Assembly (NCBI GenBank): GCA_035638775.1
Contig: DASQZJ010000005.1
Span: forward strand, 1-64,000
Direction: 5' to 3'
From: DASQZJ01 sp035638775
Lineage (GTDB): Bacteria; Pseudomonadota; Gammaproteobacteria; UBA5335; SLRW01
Length of the DNA stretch: 64,000 nt
Position 1 is the first letter of the stretch, and each line of letters begins with the position of its first letter. The position numbers and the translations under genes were made by a program. This document shows positions 7,738 through 16,233 of the stretch, one piece after another. The notes under the pieces are model-generated. The model saw only the letters and a list, made by a program, of their open reading frames with translations, had not been told where the DNA came from and ran no database searches.

Positions 7738-9075
7738 CTACATGTGCTTGATGACCGCATCGCCGAAGCCGGAGCAGGTCACCAGGGTCGCTCCCGGGAT
7801 CAGCCGCTGCACGTCCTCCTCGACCGTACGCTTGCCACCCTGGGCGCCCTGCTCACGGCGTGGACCGGTGAAGGCGGTGCGGACCCGCGCCAGGTCGTAG
7901 GTCACGGTCTTCGCCGCGATGGCACCGCCGACGCCCTTGAGGATCAGGTCGGCCGCCTCGGTCCAGCCGATATGGCGCAGCATCATCTCCGCGGACAGGA
8001 TGATCGAGCCCGGGTTGACCCGGTTCTTGCCCGCATACTTGGGGGCGGTGCCATGGGTGGCTTCGAACACGGCCACGCCGTCCCCGGTGTTGGCGCCGGG
8101 GGCGATGCCCATGCCGCCGACCTGGGCCGCGAGGGCGTCGGAGATATAGTCGCCGTTGAGGTTCAGGGTGGCGATGACGTCGTACTCCTCGGGCCGCAGC
8201 AGGATCTGCTGCAGGAAATTGTCCGCGATCACGTCCTTGACCACGATGTTGCGGCCGGTACGCGGGCTCGCGAATTGGCACCACGGGCCGTCGCCGATCA
8301 CCTCGGCGCCGAACTCCTCGCGGGCGACCTCGTAGCCCCAGTCGCGGAACGCACCTTCGGTGTACTTCATGATGTTGCCCTTGTGCACCAGGGAGACCGA
8401 GTTGCGGTCATCGTCGATCGCGTGCTGGATGGCCTTGCGTACCAGGCGCTGCGACCCCTCCCGCGAGACCGGTTTGATGCCGATGCCGGAGGTGTTGGGA
8501 AAACGGATCTCGTTGACGCCCATGTCGTCCAGCAGGAAGCGGATCACCTTCTTGACTTCCTTGGACCCGGCCGGCCACTCGATGCCCGCGTAGATGTCTT
8601 CCGTGTTCTCGCGGAAGATGGTCATGTAGGTATGCTCGGAGTCCTTCATGGGCGTCGGGGTGCCCGGGAAGTACCGGATCGGCCGTATGCAGGCGTACAG
8701 GTCCAGGATCTGGCGGATGGCGACGTTGAGCGAGCGGTAGCCCTTGCCGACGGGAGTGGTCAGCGGCCCCTTGATCGAGACCGCGTACTTGCGCATCGCG
8801 TCCAGCGTCTCCTCCGGCAGCCACTGGTCCTCGCCGTACAGCTTCGCCGCCTTCTCGCCGGCGTAGATCTCCATCCAATGGATCTTGCGCTTGTTGCCGT
8901 AGGCCTTCTCCACCGCGGCATCGACCACCCGGCGCATCACCGGCGTGACGTCGATGCCGATACCGTCACCCTCGATGAAGGGAAGCACCGGCTTTTCGGG
9001 AACGTTCAGGGAGTAGTCCGTGTTAACGGTAATGCGCTTTCCCTCCCTGGGAAGCTGGATCTTGCTGTAGGCCAT
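7738..9075 (-). CDS. icd: Isocitrate dehydrogenase (NADP-type)
   Basis: 445 residues from the ATG at 9075; the frame continues upstream but only as a shadow of aceA. Oxidatively decarboxylates isocitrate to 2-oxoglutarate in the TCA cycle. Family features are FIEGDGIGIDVTPVM near the N-terminus, the substrate loop FPNTSGIGIKPVSREGSQRL with the regulatory Ser of the E. coli type (here in NTSGIG), FRENTEDIYAGIEW, the metal-binding Asp region NLNGDYISDALAAQVGG, and the NADP-site GTAPKYAG. It ends about 50 bp upstream of uvrY and is transcribed downstream of aceA, so the two enzymes that compete for isocitrate are neighbours. A terminator separates them. Confidence 0.96.
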   Translation of the reverse strand: MAYSKIQLPREGKRITVNTDYSLNVPEKPVLPFIEGDGIGIDVTPVMRRVVDAAVEKAYGNKRKIHWMEIYAGEKAAKLYGEDQWLPEETLDAMRKYAVSIKGPLTTPVGKGYRSLNVAIRQILDLYACIRPIRYFPGTPTPMKDSEHTYMTIFRENTEDIYAGIEWPAGSKEVKKVIRFLLDDMGVNEIRFPNTSGIGIKPVSREGSQRLVRKAIQHAIDDDRNSVSLVHKGNIMKYTEGAFRDWGYEVAREEFGAEVIGDGPWCQFASPRTGRNIVVKDVIADNFLQQILLRPEEYDVIATLNLNGDYISDALAAQVGGMGIAPGANTGDGVAVFEATHGTAPKYAGKNRVNPGSIILSAEMMLRHIGWTEAADLILKGVGGAIAAKTVTYDLARVRTAFTGPRREQGAQGGKRTVEEDVQRLIPGATLVTCSGFGDAVIKHM

Positions 9076-9197
9076 GTGAACCTCGAGTGCAGGTAAGTGT
9101 TCAGCCGGCGGATCGGACCGTCGCTCCCGGGCCCCGAGCCGGATGGTATCACGGAATCCCCCGGACGGCGCATGCCAGGGTGTCCCGCACGGCCGCG

Positions 9198-9237
9198 CAA
9201 AAAGAAAGGGCCCGGAACGGCTTCCCGCCCCGGGCCC
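9198..9237 (-). terminator. Rho-independent terminator of aceA
   Basis: On the minus strand, stem GGGCCCGG/CCGGGCCC (9230-9237 and 9208-9215) is followed by TTTCTTTTT. It begins 30 bp after the aceA stop and separates aceA from icd transcription. Confidence 0.75.
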
Positions 9238-9266
9238 GGCTCGACCTGCTTCCGCAGTGGTCGACG

Positions 9267-10541
9267 TCAGAACTGCGCTTCCTCGGTGGAGCCGGTCAGC
9301 GCGTTGGTCGAAGCGTTGCCGCCCTGTGCCGACGTATTGACGTCGTCGAAGTAGCCGGCGCCGACCTCCCGCTGGTGCCGCGTGGCCGTGTAGCCATCCT
9401 TCTCGGCGGCGAACTCGGCCTGCTGCAGCTCGACGTAGGCTGCCATCTGCTTCTCCTTGTAGCCCTTGGCCAGCGTGAACATGCTGTAGTTCAGGGCGTG
9501 GAAGCCGGCCAGCGTGATGAACTGGAACCTGTAGCCCATCGCGCCGAGTTCGTTCTGGAACTTGGCGATGGTGGCGTCGTCGAGGTTCTTGCGCCAGTTG
9601 AACGAGGGCGAACAGTTGTACGCCAGCAGCTGGTCTGGATACTCCTTCTTGATCGCCTCCGCGAATTTCTTCGCCTGCTCGAGGTCGGGGGTCGACGTCT
9701 CGCACCAGAGCAGGTCCGCGTACGGCGCATACGCCAGGCCCCGGGCGATCGCCTGGTCGACGCCGGGCTTGACGCGGAAGAATCCCTCCGCGGTGCGCTC
9801 GCCGGTGAGGAATCGGTGGTCCCGCTCGTCGACGTCGGAGGTCAGCAGGTTGGCCGCGTCGGCGTCGGTGCGCGCCAATAGTACCGTCGGCACACCCGAG
9901 ACGTCGGCGGCCAGGCGCGCCGCGTTGAGCTTGGCGACCGCCTCCTGGGTCGGCACCAGAACCTTTCCGCCCATGTGGCCGCACTTCTTGGCCGCGGCGA
10001 GCTGGTCCTCGAAGTGGACGCCCGAGGCACCGGCGTCGATCATCGCCTTCATCAGCTCGAAGGCGTTGAGCACACCGCCGAAGCCGGCCTCGGCATCGGC
10101 CACGATCGGCTGGAAGAAATCGAAGTCGTCCCGGCCCTCGGCCCAGTAGATCTCGTCGGCGCGCTTGAGTGCGTTGTTGATCCGGCGCACCACCGCCGGG
10201 ACGCTGTTGGCGGGATACAGGGACTGGTCGGGGTACATGGTCTCGCCCAGGTTGGCGTCGCCCGCGACCTGCCAGCCCGAGAGGTAGATGGCCTTGAGCC
10301 CCGCCTTGACCTGCTGCAGCGCCTGGTTGCCGGTGAGGGCCCCCAGTGCGTTGATGTAGGGCTCGGTGTTGATGTACTTCCAGAGCTTCTCCGCTCCGCG
10401 CCGGGCCAGCGTGTGCTCGATCCGGAGCGAACCGCTCAGCCGCACCACGTCGGCGGCGGTATAGTCCCGCTTGACGTTCTTCCAGCGCGGACTCTCGGCC
10501 CACTCCTTCTCGAGTGCTTTCGCAGCTTCTTCACGGGTCAT
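9267..10541 (-). CDS. aceA: Isocitrate lyase
   Basis: 424 residues. Cleaves isocitrate to glyoxylate and succinate, the first step of the glyoxylate bypass needed for growth on acetate and fatty acids. The active-site motif KKCGHMGGK is intact with catalytic Cys187. Metal and substrate residues lie in YPDQSLYP, IVADAEAGFGG and EDQLAAAKKCGH. The size fits the short (about 430 residue) bacterial isoform rather than the 530-residue form. The start ATG at 10541 follows a purine-rich GAGAGGGGG. No malate synthase gene is adjacent. The neighbouring acyl-CoA degradation genes supply acetyl-CoA that makes this step necessary. Confidence 0.96.
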   Translation of the reverse strand: MTREEAAKALEKEWAESPRWKNVKRDYTAADVVRLSGSLRIEHTLARRGAEKLWKYINTEPYINALGALTGNQALQQVKAGLKAIYLSGWQVAGDANLGETMYPDQSLYPANSVPAVVRRINNALKRADEIYWAEGRDDFDFFQPIVADAEAGFGGVLNAFELMKAMIDAGASGVHFEDQLAAAKKCGHMGGKVLVPTQEAVAKLNAARLAADVSGVPTVLLARTDADAANLLTSDVDERDHRFLTGERTAEGFFRVKPGVDQAIARGLAYAPYADLLWCETSTPDLEQAKKFAEAIKKEYPDQLLAYNCSPSFNWRKNLDDATIAKFQNELGAMGYRFQFITLAGFHALNYSMFTLAKGYKEKQMAAYVELQQAEFAAEKDGYTATRHQREVGAGYFDDVNTSAQGGNASTNALTGSTEEAQF

Positions 10542-11066
10542 CGCGATATCCCCCTCTCTCTAAAGGGCAAGTGCTCGTAGCCGTTCAAGGCCTGTGAATG
10601 TCTTCTCCGGCGGCGCCGGCCGTTCCGCAAGGCCGGCACGCGGGCCTGTAAAGAGCGGGCCCGCCCGGAGCCAGGCCCGTTTCAGGCCTTCGATGTCCGG
10701 CATGGATGCAGGCGGCGCGGCCGTTGCGCCCGGGACCGGATTCTGGTAAGACATCCGGCAGCCAGGGCCCCGGGGCCGGTACGCGGCTTTCCGGATACGG
10801 ATTCCCGGCCGAGGGCGGCAGGCAGATGAGGCTCGGCATCCTGCAATCGGCAATCTCTCGCGATGGTCGCATCCCGCGTCCCCCGAGTGTCCCCGCCGGC
10901 ATCCCCCTGACATCGCCCCGTCCCCGCACGACCGCGGGAACAGGCGCCGTAGGGCCTGTACCCGGCAAAATTCAGGCGGCTATCCTACGGCCTGCCGTTG
11001 AGATTTGACAAGTCAATTTCTTCAATGTTTAGTATTGCAATGGTTAATGCTTAAGAGGGCGCCGCC
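10542..11066. promoter_or_regulatory. Divergent intergenic region aceA/LysR (525 bp)
   Basis: No gene seen. It carries the LysR-side promoter described separately. On the aceA side a possible sigma-70 promoter reads TTGAAC (10588-10583) and TTTAGA (10564-10559) on the minus strand with an 18-bp spacer, which would give a very short leader. The middle is GC-rich with several short inverted repeats (GGGGCC-type). A large divergent gap between a LysR gene and a catabolic gene usually holds the regulator's operator. Confidence 0.45.
11005..11033 (+). promoter_or_regulatory. Sigma-70 promoter of the LysR gene, with overlapping palindrome
   Basis: Consensus -35 TTGACA at 11005-11010, a 17-bp spacer and -10 TTTAGT at 11028-11033, 34 bp before the start codon. 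The -35 box forms half of TTGAC-AA-GTCAA (11005-11016), and ATTGCAAT follows at about 11034-11041. Both are AT-rich dyads of the kind LysR proteins use, so autoregulation is plausible. Confidence 0.6.
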
Positions 11067-12044
11067 GTGGCCGATGCATCGTCCGTTCGCCACTACTACA
11101 AGCACAACCGTCTGCAGCAGCTCCGCGGCTTTTGCTATGCCGCCCAGACCGGCAGCATATCCAAGGCGGCGGAGCGCATGTTCCTGAGCCAGCCCTCGGT
11201 CTCCCTGCAGATCCAGGCTCTCGAGCGCGAGCTCGACGTGATCCTGTTCGAGCGCCGCGGGCCGCGCATCAAGCTCACCCCGGAGGGCCAGGTTCTCTAC
11301 GAACTGTCCCTGCCGCTCGTCGAGGGACTGGAGACCCTGCCGGAGAATTTCGCCTCGCAGCGTGGCAACCTGGAGTCGGGGCGCCTGGATATCGCGGCGG
11401 GGGAATCGACCCTCCTGTACCTGCTCCCCGAAATTGTAGGCAAATTCGCCAAGCTCTACCCCGGTATCCACTTCAACCTGCACAACGTGACCGGCCGGGA
11501 CGGCCTGGAGATGCTCCGGGCAGACGAGGTGGACATCGCGGTGGGCTCGATGCTGGACGTCCCGGACGACGTCAGCTACTGGCCGATCTATTCCTACGAC
11601 CCCATGCTGATCACCGCTCGGGACCACCCGCTGGCCCACCTCGACAAGATTACCCTCAAGGACATCGGCAGCTACGGATTGATCCTGCCCCCCCGCCACC
11701 TGAGCACCTGGCGGGTGGTGAAGCTGGTGTTCCAGCAGCACAACGTGGACTTCCACGTCACGCTGGAAGCCGGCGGCTGGGAGGTGATCAAGAAATACGT
11801 GGCGCTGGGCTTCGGGGTGTCCATCGTCACCAGCATCTGCCTCACCGGAGACGAGGACCTGACCGCCATCCCCCTGAACGAGTACTTCCCCAAGCGCACT
11901 TATGGCGTGGTCACGCGCAAGGGCAAGTTCCTCACGCCTCAGGCCAAGCGCTTCATCGAGCTGATGGACCCCCAGTTCTTCCAGCGGCCGGGCATGCAGG
12001 AGCAGAAGCCCGCCGAGGCCGGCGCCGGCCGGCGCCGCGGCTAG
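11067..12044 (+). CDS. LysR-family transcriptional regulator
   Basis: 325 residues from the GTG at 11067. A winged HTH occupies about residues 15-75 (RLQQLRGFCYAAQTGSISKA, FLSQPSVSLQIQALE, LFERRGPRIKLTPEG), and a periplasmic-binding-like effector domain follows (residues about 100-305). The long hydrophobic N-terminal lead and overall layout resemble the CysB-like branch of the family, but no effector can be assigned. It diverges from aceA across 525 bp, so control of the glyoxylate bypass is the obvious hypothesis. The patatin gene begins 12 bp after its stop and is probably co-transcribed. Confidence 0.9.
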   Translation: MADASSVRHYYKHNRLQQLRGFCYAAQTGSISKAAERMFLSQPSVSLQIQALERELDVILFERRGPRIKLTPEGQVLYELSLPLVEGLETLPENFASQRGNLESGRLDIAAGESTLLYLLPEIVGKFAKLYPGIHFNLHNVTGRDGLEMLRADEVDIAVGSMLDVPDDVSYWPIYSYDPMLITARDHPLAHLDKITLKDIGSYGLILPPRHLSTWRVVKLVFQQHNVDFHVTLEAGGWEVIKKYVALGFGVSIVTSICLTGDEDLTAIPLNEYFPKRTYGVVTRKGKFLTPQAKRFIELMDPQFFQRPGMQEQKPAEAGAGRRRG

Positions 12045-12056
12045 CGGGCCGCACGC

Positions 12057-13070
12057 ATGGGCGAGGACGCTCCCGTCACCATCGGCATTGCCCTGGGCAG
12101 CGGATCCGCCCGCGGCTGGGCCCACATCGGCGTGCTGGAAGCGCTGGCGGAAGCCGGCGTCCGTCCCGCGATCGTGTGCGGGGCCTCGGTGGGCGCACTG
12201 GTGGGCGGTGCCTATGCCAGCGGCTACATGGATGAATTCGCGCGCTGGATCCGTTCCCTGCGCCGCCTGGACGTGGTGCGGATGCTGGACGTCACGGTCC
12301 GTGGCGGCGGCTTCATCGAGGGCAGCCGGCTGATGGGCATCCTGGCCGACCGGATTCGCGACGTGCGCATCGAGGAGCTGCGCAGCCCCCGCTTCGCTGC
12401 GGTGGCGACCGAGCTGGCCACCGGCCACGAGCGCTGGTTCCACGAGGGCTCGCTGCTGCAGGCTATCCGGGCGTCGATCGCGCTGCCCGGCCTGTTTACC
12501 CCGGTACAGGGAGCCGCCGGCCGCTGGCTGGTGGACGGCGGGCTGGTCAACCCGGTCCCGGTCTCGGTGTGCCGCGCGATGGGGGCCGACATCGTCATCG
12601 CGGTGAATCTCAACGGCGACCTGGTTACCCGTTCCCGCAACCACGGGCGACCGGTCCGTCACGTCAGCACCGAGCTCACCGGTGCTACGCCGAACGAGGA
12701 TGCCGGAGGCACCCGTCGCGCGGATCCCGCGCACGAGGTCGCCGCCGGCCGCTTCCGCTGGAACATCCGCAACCTGATCTCGCTGTCGAACAGCCAGCAG
12801 GAAAGCGGACCGGGCCTGTTCGATGTCCTGTCCGCCTCCATCAACATCATGCAGGACCGCATTACCCGCAGCCGCATGGCCGGCGACCCGCCGGACCTGG
12901 TGATCAGCCCGCGGCTGGCACACCTGGGACTGATGGAGTTCCACCGCGGGCCGGAAGCGATCGCCGAGGGCCGCGCGGCGGTCGAGCGCATGGGCTCGGC
13001 CCTGGAGCATCTTCTCGGCAGCCGCGTGCCGGCCCCGACCCATGCGCAGGAACCGCCGAACCCGTCCTGA
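12057..13070 (+). CDS. Patatin-like phospholipase (RssA-like)
   Basis: 337 residues. Patatin domain in the first ~240 residues, with an oxyanion-hole glycine-rich loop (GSGSARGWAHIGVL), nucleophile Ser in GASVG (about residue 43) and catalytic Asp in DGG (WLVDGGLVNPVPV), a complete Ser-Asp dyad. Proteins of this type are cytoplasmic or membrane-associated acyl hydrolases. RssA in enterobacteria has no settled substrate. The C-terminal ~100 residues are less conserved. It lies 12 bp after the LysR gene and is followed by rluE, so it may be part of a short operon. Confidence 0.88.
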   Translation: MGEDAPVTIGIALGSGSARGWAHIGVLEALAEAGVRPAIVCGASVGALVGGAYASGYMDEFARWIRSLRRLDVVRMLDVTVRGGGFIEGSRLMGILADRIRDVRIEELRSPRFAAVATELATGHERWFHEGSLLQAIRASIALPGLFTPVQGAAGRWLVDGGLVNPVPVSVCRAMGADIVIAVNLNGDLVTRSRNHGRPVRHVSTELTGATPNEDAGGTRRADPAHEVAAGRFRWNIRNLISLSNSQQESGPGLFDVLSASINIMQDRITRSRMAGDPPDLVISPRLAHLGLMEFHRGPEAIAEGRAAVERMGSALEHLLGSRVPAPTHAQEPPNPS

Positions 13071-13090
13071 GGCGTCGCGAGGAGGGCCCC

Positions 13091-13693
13091 ATGGCCGCCG
13101 GTCGCCGCCCCCGCGTCATCGCGCTCAACAAGCCATTCCGCGTCACCTGCCAGTTCAGCGACGATGCCGGTCGGGCCACGCTGGCGGACTACGTCCCGGT
13201 GGCGTCGGTCTACCCGGCCGGACGGCTGGACCGGGACAGCGAGGGCCTGCTGCTGCTCACCGACGATGGCCGCCTCCAGCACCGGATCACCGATCCCGGA
13301 CGCAAGCTGCCCAAGACGTACTGGGTCCAGGTCGAGGGGGAACCAGACGATGCGGCGCTGGCCCGCCTGCGGGCGGGTATCGCCCTGCGCGAGGGCGGTA
13401 CCCGTCCCGCCCGCGTGCGGCGCCTTCCCGAGCCGGAGCTCTGGCCAAGATCGCCGCCGGTCCGCTACCGGGCGCGGATCCCGACCGCCTGGCTGGAAGT
13501 CGTGCTGCGCGAGGGGCGCAACCGGCAGATTCGACGCATGACCGCCGCTGTCGGCCATCCGACGCTGCGCCTGGTGCGATACGCCATCGGCCCGATCACC
13601 CTGGAGGTCCTGGCACCCGGCCAGTGGCGCGAACTCGGTCCCGCGGAGATCCGCCGGCTCGGCGCGCCCTCCCGGGGCGGAACGGGCCGCTGA
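13091..13693 (+). CDS. rluE: 23S rRNA pseudouridine synthase E
   Basis: 200 residues from the ATG at 13091, which has GGAGG upstream. A longer in-frame reading back to 12569 overlaps the patatin gene and is rejected. Converts U2457 of 23S rRNA to pseudouridine. It belongs to the RsuA family, with ALNKPF near the start, the catalytic Asp in AGRLDRDSEGLLLLTDDG, KTYWVQVEG, and REGRNRQIRRM in the C-terminal part. It lacks an S4 domain, which distinguishes RluE from RluB/RluF/RsuA. Length matches E. coli RluE (217) closely. Confidence 0.9.
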   Translation: MAAGRRPRVIALNKPFRVTCQFSDDAGRATLADYVPVASVYPAGRLDRDSEGLLLLTDDGRLQHRITDPGRKLPKTYWVQVEGEPDDAALARLRAGIALREGGTRPARVRRLPEPELWPRSPPVRYRARIPTAWLEVVLREGRNRQIRRMTAAVGHPTLRLVRYAIGPITLEVLAPGQWRELGPAEIRRLGAPSRGGTGR

Positions 13694-13702
13694 GGGCGCG
13701 GA

Positions 13703-14185
13703 TCAGGCCGAGAGAGCCTGGTCGCCGACCACGATGCCGTCGGCGTCCCCGCAGAGCCAGGCGCCCGGGCGGATCTCGAGGCCGGCGAAGCGCACCGGGA
13801 TGTCCCGCTGACCCTCGCCGCGCTTGACGCTCTTGCGCGGATGCACGTTCAGCGCCCGCACGCCGAGGTCGAGGGAGTCGATCTCCGCCGAGTCGCGGAT
13901 GCAGCCGTAGACGACCACGCCGCTCCAGCCGTTCTCCACCGCTTTCGCCGCCAGCCGGTCCCCCAGCAGGGCACAGCGCGTCGAACCCCCGCCATCCACG
14001 ACCAGCACCCTGTCCTCGCCGGGCTGCTCGAGGGTTTCACGTACCAGCACGTTGTCCTCGAATACCTTGACCGTGGCCACTGTGCCGGCAAAAGCGGTCC
14101 GGGCGCCGAAGGCGCGGAACACGGGCTCGGCGACCTGCAGGCGATCGCCGTGCGCGTCGCAGAGATCGGTAGTCGCTGGGGACAT
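13703..14185 (-). CDS. rraA: RraA-family protein (RNase E activity regulator or HMG/CHA aldolase)
   Basis: 160 residues, the normal length. The RraA fold is recognised from SPATTDLCDAHGD, VLVVDGGGSTRCALLGDRLA, GWSGVVVYGCIRDSAEI and DADGIVV near the C-terminus. In E. coli RraA binds RNase E and slows mRNA decay. Close relatives are class II 4-hydroxy-4-methyl-2-oxoglutarate aldolases, which share the GGGxxRxALLG and GxxRD residues seen here. Sequence alone does not separate the two activities. It is convergent with rluE and about 10 bp from it. Confidence 0.88.
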   Translation of the reverse strand: MSPATTDLCDAHGDRLQVAEPVFRAFGARTAFAGTVATVKVFEDNVLVRETLEQPGEDRVLVVDGGGSTRCALLGDRLAAKAVENGWSGVVVYGCIRDSAEIDSLDLGVRALNVHPRKSVKRGEGQRDIPVRFAGLEIRPGAWLCGDADGIVVGDQALSA

Positions 14186-14252
14186 GGATCCTGTCTCCGG
14201 GTGGTTGCGGGAGGGGCCCGATTCTACCCGATCACGGCGGGGTCCAAGAGAA

Positions 14253-14276
14253 ACGGGCCGGCGTCGGCCGGCCCGT
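14253..14276 (-). terminator. Hairpin terminator of the peroxiredoxin gene
   Basis: 10-bp perfect stem ACGGGCCGGC/GCCGGCCCGT with a 4-base loop, 21 bp after the peroxiredoxin stop. On the minus strand it is followed by TTTCTCTT, a weak U-tract. Confidence 0.6.
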
Positions 14277-14297
14277 ACCCGTATCCCGTGTGCCGGC

Positions 14298-14936
14298 TTA
14301 CTTGTTCGGCGGGGGCGTCATGCGCAGATACGGACGCAGTTCCTTGTAGCCCTTCGGGAACTTCTGTTTGAGTTCCTCGGGATCCTTGATCGAGGGCACG
14401 ATGACCACGTCCTCGCCGTCTTTCCAGTTGACCGGCGTGGCCACACCGTAGTTGTCGGTCAGCTGCAGCGAGTCGATCACCCGCAGGATCTCGTCGAAGT
14501 TCCGACCCGTGCTCGCCGGATAGGTGATCGTCAACCGGACCTTCTTGCCCGGATCGATCACGAATACCGAGCGCACGGTCGCCGTGTTGTCGGCATTGGG
14601 ATGGATCATGTCGTACAGATCGGAAACCTTCCGGTCATGATCGGCGATGATCGGGAAGTTGACCTGGGTGTGCTGGGTATCGTTGATGTCCTTGATCCAG
14701 CCCTCGTGGGAATCCACCGGGTCCACGCTCAGGGCGAGCGCCTTGACGTTGCGCTTGCGGAACTCGTCCGCCAGCTTGGCGGTATAGCCCAGCTCGGTGG
14801 TGCATACGGGCGTGTAGTCCGCCGGATGGGAGAACAGCACCACCCAGCTGTCACCGGCCCACTCGTAGAAGTGCAGCTTGCCGATGGTGGAATCCTGGGT
14901 GAAGTCGGGTGCCGTGTCGCCTAGTCTCAGAGCCAT
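14298..14936 (-). CDS. 1-Cys peroxiredoxin (Prx6 type)
   Basis: 212 residues. Reduces hydrogen peroxide and lipid hydroperoxides. The active site is PADYTPVCTTEL with peroxidatic Cys45. No other cysteine follows, so it has no resolving Cys and belongs to the 1-Cys group. The C-terminal 1-cysPrx extension is present (TPVNWKDGEDVVIVPS, KGYKELRPYLRMTP), as in Prx6. It is monocistronic, with a hairpin downstream. Protection during beta-oxidation is a plausible role, given the acyl-CoA genes nearby, but this is only contextual. Confidence 0.94.
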   Translation of the reverse strand: MALRLGDTAPDFTQDSTIGKLHFYEWAGDSWVVLFSHPADYTPVCTTELGYTAKLADEFRKRNVKALALSVDPVDSHEGWIKDINDTQHTQVNFPIIADHDRKVSDLYDMIHPNADNTATVRSVFVIDPGKKVRLTITYPASTGRNFDEILRVIDSLQLTDNYGVATPVNWKDGEDVVIVPSIKDPEELKQKFPKGYKELRPYLRMTPPPNK

Positions 14937-15242
14937 GTCCTGGTACCTCCTGTTCCGTGTCAGCGTTCGGGTCCACGGTCGTCGTCATCCGCGTCCCGGC
15001 TGCGGGCATGATAAGTATGCCATACCGAATCACGAAAGCCCGGAAAGTTGTTTATACATAACTTTCCTGCATAATCCCCATCCCGTCGCGGCGGAACGAA
15101 GGCGGCGGCGCTTCCGGCCACCGCCGCGAGCCGCCCGCCACGGGATCTGCACATTCTGATCCACGGATCATGACCTTTCAAAGACAGCGGCGCTGCTTGC
15201 TAGTATGATGGCGCCACCGCCCGCCAGAACCCGTTTGCGCCT

Positions 15243-15734
15243 ATGGCCTTCGAGGACACGCTGTTCGCCCGCTATCCGGACCAGGTGCGCGAAACCCTGA
15301 AATACCGGTTCCTGAACGCCATCCCGCACAACGACACGTTGGGGATCACGTTCGTGGACGCCGAGCCCGGCTCGGCGACCCTGCGCCTGCCCTACCGGGA
15401 CGCGCTGGTGGGCAATCCCGACAACGGCGTCATCCACGGCGGCGTGATCACCTCGCTCATCGACAGCGTGTCCGGCCTCGCCGTGTTCTGCTCCCTGCCC
15501 GATTTCGAGACCATCGCGACGCTGGACCTGCGGATCGACTACATGAAGCCGGCGCGTCCCGGCAGGGACCTGTTCGCCCGGGCCGACTGCTACAAGCGCA
15601 CCCGCCAGATCGCCTTCGTGCGCGCTCTCGCCTACCAGGACTCCCCGGAGAACCCGGTCGCCAGCAGCGTGTCCTCGTTCATGCGGGGTGCCAGCCGCCA
15701 CACCACCATCTTCCGCAAGGACAAGGCGTCATGA
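15243..15734 (+). CDS. PaaI-family hotdog thioesterase
   Basis: 163 residues. Single hotdog domain with the family signature GVIHGGVITSLIDSVSGLA (about 59-77), in which HGG and Asp form the acyl-CoA thioesterase active site, followed by ATLDLRIDYMKPARPGRD. Proteins of this type hydrolyse small or aromatic acyl-CoAs, releasing CoA. It overlaps the next thioesterase gene by four bases (ATGA), so the two are translationally coupled. Together they head the acyl-CoA metabolism cluster. Confidence 0.9.
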   Translation: MAFEDTLFARYPDQVRETLKYRFLNAIPHNDTLGITFVDAEPGSATLRLPYRDALVGNPDNGVIHGGVITSLIDSVSGLAVFCSLPDFETIATLDLRIDYMKPARPGRDLFARADCYKRTRQIAFVRALAYQDSPENPVASSVSSFMRGASRHTTIFRKDKAS

Positions 15735-16162
15735 GTCTTTACGAGGTGGTCACGCGGGCGCGCGAGACGGGGGATTACGGGGAGCTCATGAGCGCGGTGC
15801 CCTACGCCGCACTGCTGGGCATGCGCATGCGCCGGGAGGACGGCCGGCTGCTGTTTCACCTGCCCTTCAACGACCGCAACATCGGCAACGTGATGCTGCC
15901 CGCGCTACACGGGGGCGTGATCGGCGGTTTCATGGAGCATGCCGCCATCTGCCAGTTGATCGCCGAGCGCGAATCCGTGCAGATGCCCAAAACCATCGAT
16001 TTCTCGATAGACTATCTGCGCTCCGGGCGGGCCGCCGACACCCACGCGGTGTGCCGGGTGACCAAGCAGGGAAAGCGCGTGGCGCACGTGGGCGTGGACG
16101 CCTGGCAGGCGTCCCCGGACAAGCCCATCGCCGTCGCCCGGGCCCACTTCCTGCTCACCTGA
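15731..16162 (+). CDS. PaaI-family hotdog thioesterase, second copy
   Basis: 143 residues. Hotdog domain with ALHGGVIGGFMEHAA, where HGG is conserved but Glu replaces the Asp of the first copy at the catalytic position, and KTIDFSIDYLRSGRAADT. It starts within the stop of the preceding thioesterase gene (ATGA), which suggests the two products form a heteromer or act together. The pair probably came from a duplication followed by divergence. Substrate unknown. Confidence 0.88.
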   Translation: MSLYEVVTRARETGDYGELMSAVPYAALLGMRMRREDGRLLFHLPFNDRNIGNVMLPALHGGVIGGFMEHAAICQLIAERESVQMPKTIDFSIDYLRSGRAADTHAVCRVTKQGKRVAHVGVDAWQASPDKPIAVARAHFLLT

Positions 16163-16233
16163 CGCGCGTCGCGGTGCCGGCGGCTCCGCCGCCAGGGACG
16201 CAGCTTCGAGTCTCGCCGCAGCCAGGAGAAGCC

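Noticed and set aside
9076..10503. Fusion of icd with an upstream domain
   Set aside because: The extra ~475 codons mirror aceA in another frame; icd starts at the ATG at 9075.
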